This document shows, piece by piece, positions 1 to 4,930 of a DNA stretch of 5,343 bases (its first letter is position 1; every line of letters starts with the position of its first letter). Source of the DNA: Phycisphaerales bacterium. GTDB lineage: Bacteria > Planctomycetota > Phycisphaerae > Phycisphaerales > UBA1924. Location of the stretch: positions 1-5,343 of the forward strand of contig JALOQT010000100.1 in the NCBI GenBank assembly GCA_025453375.1. Reading direction: 5' to 3'. A program made the translations under genes and the position numbers. The notes under the pieces were generated by a model. That model saw only the letters and a list, made by a program, of their open reading frames with translations. It had not been told where the DNA came from and ran no database searches.

Positions 1-489
1 AAACGCCGGATGCCCACCCGCCGGCGCCGTCGTCTGATCACCGATATACGCCGAGCCGACGACCTTCCCATCCGGCCCGTTGATTTGCTCCCACTTCGCC
101 TCGCACCCGTTGAAGACCACCGCCACCTGCCCCGGCTTGAGCGTGCAGCGCGGGAACGTAAACCGCACCGCCCCGCTCTTCATCCCGCCCTTCTTGTCCC
201 GCTCGCTGGCCCGCTTGTCACTCAGCGTGAACCCACCAATCTCAATCGGCCGCTCATGCGGATTGACGATCTCGATGAACTCATCACCCGTCGCATGCCG
301 CACACCATCTCCATTGGCAACACCCTCACCCCCCGTCGGCACGGCGTACAGCACCTCCGTAATCAACGGAAACGGATACGACACCTTCGCCTTCCCCTCC
401 ACCTTCGCCGGCGGCGCCCCCGCCGCCCCAGCGCTCAACACCGCGCCACACACCACCACGCACGCACAACGAAGATCAAGTGGCCTCAT
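1..489 (-). CDS. secreted lamin-tail-domain (LTD) protein, C-terminus cut by window edge
   Basis: The frame reads leftward from ATG at 489 and stays open to the edge, giving 163 visible residues. Residues 1-25 look like a signal peptide: MRPLDLR, then a hydrophobic stretch, then AAGA before PPAK, so export is likely. Residues 42-127 fit a lamin-tail domain, the small immunoglobulin-like beta-sandwich common in bacterial secreted proteins: LITEVLY, then GDEFIEIVNP (68-77), IEIGGFTLSD (82-91), a buried-strand RFTFP (109-113) and LKPGQVAVVFNG (117-128). LTDs are usually surface or adhesion modules, often joined to nucleases or sorting tails; whatever follows here lies outside the window, so function is open. 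ATG 489 is chosen because the signal peptide starts there and no in-frame ATG precedes it; there is no Shine-Dalgarno. The SDR stop lies 133 bp upstream on the same strand, so co-transcription is possible but unsupported. Confidence 0.8.
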   Translation of the reverse strand, partial: MRPLDLRCACVVVCGAVLSAGAAGAPPAKVEGKAKVSYPFPLITEVLYAVPTGGEGVANGDGVRHATGDEFIEIVNPHERPIEIGGFTLSDKRASERDKKGGMKSGAVRFTFPRCTLKPGQVAVVFNGCEAKWEQINGPDGKVVGSAYIGDQTTAPAGGHPAF

Positions 490-622
490 CGCCGCAGCAT
501 ACTGGCGTGCATCGATCGCACAAGAGCCAAAATCGTGGATTTTCAACACGATTGCGATTGGAACCTGTCAGGCATCACACGCCCCAGCCAAGACGAACGG
601 CACGATGAAGCCCTCTTTCCCC

Positions 623-1510
623 TCACCCCTTCCGCGCCAGCCGCGCCCGCACCAGTCGGCCGATCAGCGGGTCGGCCACGTTCGGCATCCACGCCGCGCC
701 CGCCATCGCCGTGCGCAGCGCCAGCGCCGGCAAGCCCGTCCACACCTCCGCCCGCGGCCTGCGCAGGCACGCCACCACGCGCGCCGCGACCACCGATGCA
801 TCCTGCATGAACGCCGAATCAGCTCGATCGATCAGCCGTGGCTTCACACCCGCGCCGCTTCGCAGTGTCGTCTCCGCTGCGGTGTCGAAAAACTCCGTCC
901 GCGTGCCGATCGGATGCACACTGCTGACCTCGATCCCCTCGCCAGCCAGTTCCGTCCGCATCGCACGGCTCAGGTGATGCTGCGCCGCCTTGCTGGCGCT
1001 ATACACACCATGCATCGGCGTCGGCAGCAGCGCCAGACACGAGCTGCACCACAGCACATGCCCGATCGGCTCGCCACGCCGCAAGCCCTCGCGGCTGCGC
1101 CGGCGAATCGCCGCCACTGCCGGGCGAATCACCGCCAGCGAGCCGAACAGGTTCGTCTCGAACATCGCGCGCAGTTCACCATCGGGCATCGCCAGCACCG
1201 GCGCTTCCTGCCCATACCCCGCGTTGGCAAACACGCCATACAGCCCGCCGAGTTCGCGCTCGGCCTGCGCGACGAACGCCTCGCACGCCGAAGCATCCGT
1301 CACATCGCACGCCACCGCGATGGCATGCCCGCCGCTGGCGCGAATCTTGGCCACCACCGCTTCGAGTTTGTCCAGGCGTCGCGCCGCCAGCGCCACAGGC
1401 ATCCCCGCGCGGCTCGCCGCGATCGCCGTCGCCGCACCAATCCCGCTCGACGCCCCGGTAATCGCCAGCGCCCGGCCCCGAAGATCAATCGCTCGAAATC
1501 GTGGAAGCAT
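623..1510 (-). CDS. SDR family NAD(P)-dependent oxidoreductase
   Basis: A 295-residue classical short-chain dehydrogenase/reductase, cytosolic, expected to transfer hydride between NAD(P)H and a carbonyl or alcohol substrate that cannot be named from sequence. Rossmann fold: TGASSGIG at 18-25, acidic CDVTD at 68-72, NAG at 96-98, structural Asn120, catalytic Ser at 156/157, and the active-site pair Tyr170/Lys174 in YSASK. Arg44-Arg45 after the second strand (AARRLDKLE) favour NADP(H). The usual PG after strand 6 is replaced by HPIGTRTEFF (199-208). The length is slightly above the 250-residue core, with a C-terminal extension ending VRARLARKG. An in-frame ATG at 1603 would add 31 residues translated from the heptad repeats (ISHQASG..., SSLVTRHS), so ATG 1510 (MLPRFR, leading straight into DLRGRALAITG) is preferred. 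No Shine-Dalgarno is seen. It is divergent from the Nudix gene across 104 bp. Confidence 0.92.
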   Translation of the reverse strand: MLPRFRAIDLRGRALAITGASSGIGAATAIAASRAGMPVALAARRLDKLEAVVAKIRASGGHAIAVACDVTDASACEAFVAQAERELGGLYGVFANAGYGQEAPVLAMPDGELRAMFETNLFGSLAVIRPAVAAIRRRSREGLRRGEPIGHVLWCSSCLALLPTPMHGVYSASKAAQHHLSRAMRTELAGEGIEVSSVHPIGTRTEFFDTAAETTLRSGAGVKPRLIDRADSAFMQDASVVAARVVACLRRPRAEVWTGLPALALRTAMAGAAWMPNVADPLIGRLVRARLARKG

Positions 1511-1513
1511 GGT

Positions 1514-1541
1514 GAGTGTCGAGTGACGAGTGACGAGTGAC
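1514..1541. repeat. tandem heptad array, four units of GAGTGAC
   Basis: Units at 1514 (GAGTGTC, two changes), 1521, 1528 and 1535 (all exact GAGTGAC) make a 28-bp array, followed by a decayed partial GAG. It starts three bases upstream of the SDR start codon and so occupies that gene's leader or promoter. Function is unknown. Confidence 0.9.
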
Positions 1542-1553
1542 GAGAAACCACAA

Positions 1554-1581
1554 CCTGATGCCTGATGGCTGATTTCTGATG
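1554..1581. repeat. second tandem heptad array, four units of CCTGATG
   Basis: Units at 1554 (CCTGATG), 1561 (CCTGATG), 1568 (GCTGATT) and 1575 (TCTGATG) form another 28-bp array with the same 7-bp period but a different unit. It is separated from the first array by 12 bp. An in-frame ATG at 1579 that could extend the Nudix protein is simply part of the last unit. Confidence 0.85.
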
Positions 1582-1614
1582 CCTGCTTCCCAGCATAGTG
1601 CAACGATCCCCCTC

Positions 1615-2112
1615 ATGCCCACCTTCCGCACCGACATCATCGATCTCTACATCCTCCGCCGCGCTGAAGGCGCCGGCTGGGAAGTCCTGCAGCTCCGCCG
1701 AACCGATCCGCCCCTGGCCGGCACGTGGCAGCCGGTCATGGGCCACATTCAAGCTGGCGAGCGCGCCACCGCCGCCATGGCCCGCGAGGCGCGCGAAGAA
1801 CTCGGCCTTGACATCGCCACCAGCCCCAGCGTGCTGGGCCTCTGGCAGCTCGAACAGACGTTCCCCTTCTATATCGCCGATCTGGACGCGATCATCGCCT
1901 CGCCGCGCTTCCTGGCGCAGGTCGATCGCGCCTGGTCGCCCGTGCTCAATCGCGAGCACTCGGCGTATCGCTGGGTCAATCTCGCCGCCGCAGACTCGCA
2001 CTTCACCTGGCCCGGCCAACTGCACGCCCTGGCCGAAATCCACCGCATCCTGCTGCCAGGCAGCCTACACGGCCAGCACCTGCGGCTGGATCGGGCGCTG
2101 TTGGGGAAGTAA
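1615..2112 (+). CDS. Nudix hydrolase, NudB-like
   Basis: A 165-residue cytosolic Nudix pyrophosphohydrolase, which cleaves a nucleoside diphosphate linked to another moiety using Mg2+ bound by the Nudix box. The box GX5EX7REUXEEXGU is complete: Gly43, Glu49, Arg57-Glu58, Glu61-Glu62, Gly64-Leu65. The N-terminal strand (IIDLYILRR), LQLRRTDPPLAGTWQPVMG before the box, and EHSAYRWVNL (114-123) after it resemble dihydroneopterin-triphosphate pyrophosphatase / dATP pyrophosphohydrolase (NudB; E. coli has a matching EHLAYKW segment). Folate-pathway or nucleotide-pool sanitation is therefore the leading guess, but Nudix substrates are poorly predicted from sequence. ATG 1615 (MPTFRT) is preferred to ATG 1579, which lies in the heptad array and adds 12 non-conserved residues. 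There is no Shine-Dalgarno. The prepilin start is 87 bp downstream. Confidence 0.9.
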   Translation: MPTFRTDIIDLYILRRAEGAGWEVLQLRRTDPPLAGTWQPVMGHIQAGERATAAMAREAREELGLDIATSPSVLGLWQLEQTFPFYIADLDAIIASPRFLAQVDRAWSPVLNREHSAYRWVNLAAADSHFTWPGQLHALAEIHRILLPGSLHGQHLRLDRALLGK

Positions 2113-2130
2113 AACCCTCGTGCCCGTTCG

Positions 2131-2167
2131 TGCAAATCCATTGCAATTTTTCTGCAACACAGTTGCA
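2131..2167. promoter_or_regulatory. four TGCA cores at exact 11-bp spacing, operator-like
   Basis: TGCA occurs at 2131, 2142, 2153 and 2164, exactly 11 bp apart, so the cores lie on nearly the same helix face. The tract is A/T-rich against a high-GC background. The last two cores form a perfect inverted repeat, TGCAAC-ACA-GTTGCA (2153-2167), and the second sits in the palindrome ATTGCAAT (2140-2147). This looks like a protein-binding or bent-DNA site upstream of the prepilin gene; the binding factor is unknown. Confidence 0.55.
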
Positions 2168-2191
2168 CAACTCGCCCAGCCGTTGTACGCT
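2163..2191 (+). promoter_or_regulatory. candidate promoter for the prepilin gene
   Basis: TTGCAC (2163-2168) is a fair -35 match, followed by a 17-bp spacer and TACGCT (2186-2191), a weak -10 match. If used, transcription would begin close to 2198-2200, at or next to the ATG, giving a leaderless or nearly leaderless mRNA. This agrees with the absence of a Shine-Dalgarno. The -35 overlaps the right arm of the TGCAAC/GTTGCA inverted repeat, so a bound protein could block it. Confidence 0.35.
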
Positions 2192-2199
2192 CCCGGTCC

Positions 2200-3048
2200 A
2201 TGGGTCGTCGCGTCCCAATCATGCCTGGCGGTGGCCGTCGCGCCTTTACGCTCGTCGAGCTGCTCGTCGTCGTCGCGGTCATTGCGCTGCTGATCAGCCT
2301 GCTGCTCCCGGCCCTCGCCAGCGCCCGCCGCGCCGCTCGCGCCACCAAGTGCCTCGTGCAGATTCGCTCCCTGGCCATCGCCCACACCATGCACATGGGC
2401 GAGCATCGCGAGCGGTTCATCGATGCCGGCCTCGGCCATGGCGGCGTCGGCGAGCCAGCCACCAGTTGGCCCGTCCAGCTCCAGGCCTATCTCGACGCGC
2501 CCATCGCCCTGCGCAGCCCCGCCGACGACAGCCCCTTCTGGTCCACCATCGAGCCGTCCGGCCCGGGTACCGCGCCAGGCGCGACGCTGGGGCAATATCT
2601 CGAACTGGCCCGCACCAATCAGCAAGCCGCCAGCGCTCTGGACCTCGCCCGCTGGACGAGTTACGGCCTCAACAACTACCTCACGCCCAGCAAAGCGCCC
2701 GTCCCGGAACTCACCGGCGGCAAACGCTACGACACACTCCCGCGCGTGCCGCGGCCCAGCGGCACCGTTCACTTCCTGATGATGACCCTCGGCCACCGCG
2801 GCGGCCCGTGGGCCACCTTCGCCAAGAGCGATCACGTCCACGCCGAAACCTGGGGCGACAATGGCCCCGAGCTGGCACCGATGCTCGCGGCGCGCGAAAT
2901 GGCGTTGAACATCCACGCCGGCGCCTTCGGCTCGGCCCGAGGCCAGGCCAACTACGCCTACCTCGACGGTCACGCCACTACCAGCGCATTCGCCGACATC
3001 TACACCAGCAGCGACCGCAACGCCTTCGACCCCGGAGCCGCCCCATGA
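2200..3048 (+). CDS. prepilin-type N-terminal cleavage/methylation protein (PulG-like, H-X-DG family)
   Basis: A 282-residue inner-membrane type IV pilin-like or type II secretion pseudopilin-like protein. A prepilin peptidase would cut between Ala15 and Phe16 in RRAFTLVELL; Glu20 is the conserved +5 Glu, and residues 17-38 form the hydrophobic assembly helix, followed by the typical ALASARRAARATKCLVQIRSLA (Cys51). SYGLNNYLTP (154-163) and NYAYLDGH (251-258) match the large planctomycete prepilin family that ends in an H-X9-DG motif, but here the His (239) to Asp-Gly (256-257) gap is 16 residues. Ala instead of Gly at -1 is a tolerated variant. ATG 2200 is favoured by the candidate promoter; ATG 2221 (MPGGGRRAF) is an alternative that keeps the processing site. 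Its stop overlaps the next start by ATGA, so the two products are probably made together. It could be a surface pseudopilin or a minor secretion subunit. Confidence 0.88.
   Translation: MGRRVPIMPGGGRRAFTLVELLVVVAVIALLISLLLPALASARRAARATKCLVQIRSLAIAHTMHMGEHRERFIDAGLGHGGVGEPATSWPVQLQAYLDAPIALRSPADDSPFWSTIEPSGPGTAPGATLGQYLELARTNQQAASALDLARWTSYGLNNYLTPSKAPVPELTGGKRYDTLPRVPRPSGTVHFLMMTLGHRGGPWATFAKSDHVHAETWGDNGPELAPMLAAREMALNIHAGAFGSARGQANYAYLDGHATTSAFADIYTSSDRNAFDPGAAP
3034..3037 (+). promoter_or_regulatory. GGAG Shine-Dalgarno for the dockerin protein gene
   Basis: GGAG lies seven bases before the ATG at 3045, inside the 3' end of the prepilin frame. Together with the ATGA overlap it supports the 3045 start and initiation by ribosomes finishing the prepilin. 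Confidence 0.5.
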
Positions 3049-3902
3049 GCAGCCTCGTCACCATCGCCGCAGCGTCCATCGCTTCGCTCGGCCAGTTGCA
3101 CAGCGGCGATGTCGTCCTGACGATCCAGAACAGCGCGCTGGCGACCAACGCCGTCGCCACGCCGCCCAGCGGGCTTGCGCCGCAGCGCGTCTTCGTCGTC
3201 GACTTGCAGGACTTTGGCACCGCCTGGTTTGCCAACGATCCGGGGTTCGATTCCTTCAGCGGCACGTTCACCCCCGGCTTCCGCCTCGGCCCGGCGATCC
3301 AGGGCTCGCTCCGACGCTGGAACGGGCAGGACTTTCACACCATCGCCACCAGCCAGCGCACGCGCATGGCCCTGGGCGGGCAGCAGCGATTCACGCCCGT
3401 GCCCCCCGCTTCCGATTCCGCCCAGCCGCCGATCTTCGCCAGCAGCGGCAGCACCGGCCAGTTCCACGTGCACTTCGGCATGACGCTGCAAGCCTGGCCC
3501 GACCTCTCACAAGCGCCAGACGACGGCCTCTATCTGCTGCTCGTCCGCCTCGTCAGCGAGAGCGGCGCGCTGGCCCCCAGCAGCACCATCGGCCTCGTGC
3601 TGGAGAAAAACGCCTCGCCAGAGCAAGTCACGCTCGCCTCGCAGTGGGCCAGCACCTGGCTCGCCGCGGGCCAGCCGGGGCCGACGCCCCCATGCCTGCC
3701 GGACGTCGCCGGCGCGAATCAATCCAGCGTGCCCGATGGCGTGCTGACGGCTGACGACATCATCGTCTTCCTCGCGTGGTACTTCGCCAGCGACACGCGC
3801 GCCGACATCGCCGGGGCCAACCAGGCGACGACGCCCGACAGCCAGTTCACGGCTGATGACATCATCGTCTATCTGTCGCGGTACTTCGCGGGGTGCAACT
3901 GA
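3045..3902 (+). CDS. secreted protein with C-terminal GC-type dockerin
   Basis: 285 residues in three parts. Residues 1-18 are a hydrophobic export signal (LVTIAAASIASLG) that lacks the usual positive n-region, so it is weak. Residues 19-206 form a domain of unknown function that aligns in outline with the next gene's product: GDVVLTI near the start, RVFVVDL and NDPGFDSFSGTF (64-75), GQFHVHFGMTL (138-148), GLYLLLVRL, then a closing segment rich in Ala/Trp. Residues 217-285 are a dockerin-like module of two 34-residue repeats, each with D-X-A-G-A-N-Q and T-A-D-D-I-I-V, flanked by Cys217 and Cys284. In Phycisphaerae such modules are thought to attach exported proteins to the envelope; no cohesin partner is visible. 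The start is fixed by the ATGA overlap, the GGAG and alignment of the mature end (LHSGD) with the neighbour's HEGD. Confidence 0.82.
   Translation: MSSLVTIAAASIASLGQLHSGDVVLTIQNSALATNAVATPPSGLAPQRVFVVDLQDFGTAWFANDPGFDSFSGTFTPGFRLGPAIQGSLRRWNGQDFHTIATSQRTRMALGGQQRFTPVPPASDSAQPPIFASSGSTGQFHVHFGMTLQAWPDLSQAPDDGLYLLLVRLVSESGALAPSSTIGLVLEKNASPEQVTLASQWASTWLAAGQPGPTPPCLPDVAGANQSSVPDGVLTADDIIVFLAWYFASDTRADIAGANQATTPDSQFTADDIIVYLSRYFAGCN
3702..3899 (+). repeat. two 102-bp coding repeats of the dockerin module
   Basis: Repeat 1 starts at Asp220 (3702) and repeat 2 at Asp254 (3804), a period of 34 codons. Nucleotide identity is still obvious around 3747 and 3849, where ACGGCTGA and then GACATCATCGTCT recur. 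Compared with a canonical dockerin loop (D-X-N-X-D-G), each loop carries about six extra residues between the AGAN motif and the acidic TADD; Gly232 of repeat 1 is Ser266 in repeat 2. Confidence 0.8.
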
Positions 3903-3911
3903 AATGTCTGC

Positions 3912-3940
3912 TTTACGTGGGGCTGATCGTGTTCTGTATC
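3912..3940 (+). promoter_or_regulatory. weak candidate promoter for the PEP-CTERM-like gene
   Basis: TTTACG (3912-3917) matches four of six -35 positions and TGTATC (3935-3940) three of six -10 positions, with a 17-bp spacer. A start near 3947 would leave about 25 bases of leader including the Shine-Dalgarno. The 69-bp gap is less GC-rich than its surroundings, which is consistent with a promoter, but the matches alone are not strong. Confidence 0.25.
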
Positions 3941-3959
3941 CGTGGTCAATGGTGAGAAG

Positions 3960-3965
3960 AAGGAG
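3960..3965 (+). promoter_or_regulatory. strong Shine-Dalgarno, AAGGAG
   Basis: AAGGAG is separated by six bases from ATG 3972. It decides against the in-frame ATG at 3942, which would put ten residues (MVNGEKKEIK) in front of a clean signal peptide and would place the site inside the coding region. Confidence 0.85.
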
Positions 3966-3971
3966 ATCAAG

Positions 3972-4691
3972 ATGAAGCGTCTGGCACTTGCAGCATTGGC
4001 GTTGGTTCCGGCCTCGATGGCGCTCGCGCACGAGGGGGATGTGGGTCTGGCGGTCGTCGGCGGGCAGCTCCGCACGGGCATTGTCGAAGTCGATGCCAGC
4101 AACAACGAGTGGGTTGTGCTGGGCGAGCGTGTGTTCGCGGGTGAGCTGGATGCGGCGGGCTTTGCCGCCGATCCGGGGTTCTTCTCCGGCCCGCTGGGCA
4201 GCGCCAGTGGCAGCGTGACGGTGCCCGCCGGCGCGCAGTTGGGCTTCACGCTCAACGGCCCGCTGCAGGTCTGGACCGGCACGGGCGTGGGCAGCACCAG
4301 CGCGCGGATGCGGCTGGAGTTTGCCGGCGGCGCCCTGTCGGCCGTCACGCCGATCAGCGCGGGCAACGTCAGCGGCTTCGGCCTGCCGACGGGCACCACC
4401 GGCGCGTTTGATGAGCACTGGGACTTCTTCCTCACGGGTCCGAGCGGCGCGACCGGCGGCACGCTGCCGATCGCGGGCGTCTACATCTTCGAGACGACCC
4501 TCTCGCTGACTGGCACCAGCAGCACCATCGCCAACGCCGAGCCGATCTGGTTCGTCCTGAACTTCGGCACCAGCGAAGCGGCGCACGACGAGGCGATTGA
4601 GTGGGTTGAGGCCAATCTCGTCCCGACGCCGGGCGTCGCGGGCCTGCTTGGCCTGGGCGGCGTGGTGGCGCTGCGTCGCCGCCGGGCTTGA
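3972..4691 (+). CDS. secreted protein with PEP-CTERM-like sorting tail
   Basis: 239 residues. Residues 1-19 are a textbook signal peptide (MKRLALAALALVPASMALA), with cleavage expected before His20. The mature domain has GDVGLAVVGGQLRTG (22-36), RVFAGELDAAGFAADPGF (53-70), GFTLNGPLQVW (91-101), GFGLPTG (135-141), FDEHWDFFLTG (146-156), GVYIFETTLSL (169-179) and EPIWFVLNFG (190-199). I know this pattern from uncharacterised secreted proteins of planctomycetes and some cyanobacteria; no activity is known to me and no catalytic motif is visible. Residues 217-239 are VPTPG, a short hydrophobic span and RRRR, the layout of PEP-CTERM-like sorting signals, which an exosortase-type system would process; none is encoded here. 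It follows the dockerin gene by 69 bp, has its own Shine-Dalgarno and is followed by a hairpin. Confidence 0.85.
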   Translation: MKRLALAALALVPASMALAHEGDVGLAVVGGQLRTGIVEVDASNNEWVVLGERVFAGELDAAGFAADPGFFSGPLGSASGSVTVPAGAQLGFTLNGPLQVWTGTGVGSTSARMRLEFAGGALSAVTPISAGNVSGFGLPTGTTGAFDEHWDFFLTGPSGATGGTLPIAGVYIFETTLSLTGTSSTIANAEPIWFVLNFGTSEAAHDEAIEWVEANLVPTPGVAGLLGLGGVVALRRRRA

Positions 4692-4692
4692 G

Positions 4693-4718
4693 ACTCAGCC
4701 GCAGATGTGCGGCTGAGT
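4693..4718 (+). terminator. perfect 11-bp hairpin after the PEP-CTERM-like gene
   Basis: ACTCAGCCGCA (4693-4703), loop GATG, and the exact complement TGCGGCTGAGT (4708-4718) begin one base after the stop codon. No T-run follows (GTTGAAAACG), so it is not a canonical intrinsic terminator. It may instead protect the 3' end of the transcript or act with a factor. Confidence 0.6.
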
Positions 4719-4868
4719 GTTGAAAACGTGTGCTGTACGCCGCTTCGCGGCAAATGGCCCGTAGAGCCTCCCAGAGCCGCGCGGCGGCGAGGGGTCCTGC
4801 GGGTCGTTTTTCGCGCACGGCGAGCGCCTGAGCCATCGTGGCGCATGTCCACTTTCGGTCGCACTTTC

Positions 4869-4886
4869 TGGGACATCGATGTCCCA
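4869..4886. promoter_or_regulatory. 18-bp perfect palindrome, operator candidate
   Basis: TGGGACATC followed directly by its complement GATGTCCCA, in non-coding DNA 50 bp before the FAD gene start. The symmetry and position suit a dimeric regulator site; no known consensus is recognised. Confidence 0.45.
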
Positions 4887-4898
4887 CGAATTGCGGTC

Positions 4899-4911
4899 GC
4901 GCGAATCGCGC
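4899..4911. repeat. short inverted repeat GCGCGA-A-TCGCGC
   Basis: Six-base arms around a single A, 12 bp after the 18-bp palindrome. It is alternating G/C and therefore more likely than the others to arise by chance in this composition. Confidence 0.35.
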
Positions 4912-4930
4912 ACGCCGCGCGGACTACCGT

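Noticed and set aside
10..810. Rightward open frame of 266 codons at the left end
   Set aside because: Arg/Pro-rich, no motif, and antisense to the LTD gene and the end of the SDR gene.
80..1540. Long rightward open frame (486 codons) opposite the LTD and SDR genes
   Set aside because: The product is Arg/His/Pro/Ala-rich with no domain, and both opposite-strand genes have clear family motifs. It is a typical shadow frame in high-GC DNA.
1511..1603. Longer SDR start at 1603
   Set aside because: The extra 31 residues are translated repeat sequence and do not resemble an SDR N-terminus.
1592..1606. CATAGT as a -10 for the Nudix gene and TTGCAC on the opposite strand as a -35 for the SDR
   Set aside because: Neither has a partner element at a usual spacing, so they were not annotated as promoters.
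1579..1614. Longer Nudix start at ATG 1579
   Set aside because: The ATG is part of a CCTGATG repeat unit, and the 12 extra residues precede the usual family start with no Shine-Dalgarno.
1300..2043. Leftward open frame spanning the SDR/Nudix gap
   Set aside because: It runs antisense to the Nudix gene, through the heptad arrays, and out of frame over the SDR; no domain recognised.
2065..2973. Leftward open frame of 302 codons opposite the prepilin
   Set aside because: Low-complexity Gly/Ala/Arg composition; the rightward frame has the prepilin processing site and conserved motifs.
3903..3971. Replication origin at the skew switch
   Set aside because: No match to TTATCCACA-type boxes (TGTATCCGTGG differs at several positions), no AT-rich unwinding region and no origin-linked gene in view.
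3507..4586. Leftward open frame of 359 codons opposite the two secreted proteins
   Set aside because: Arg/Ala/Gly-rich shadow; it would span two well-supported rightward genes and a strong Shine-Dalgarno.
4780..4811. Intrinsic terminator before the T5 at 4807-4811
   Set aside because: The upstream GC-rich stretch does not fold into a continuous stem ending next to the T-run.
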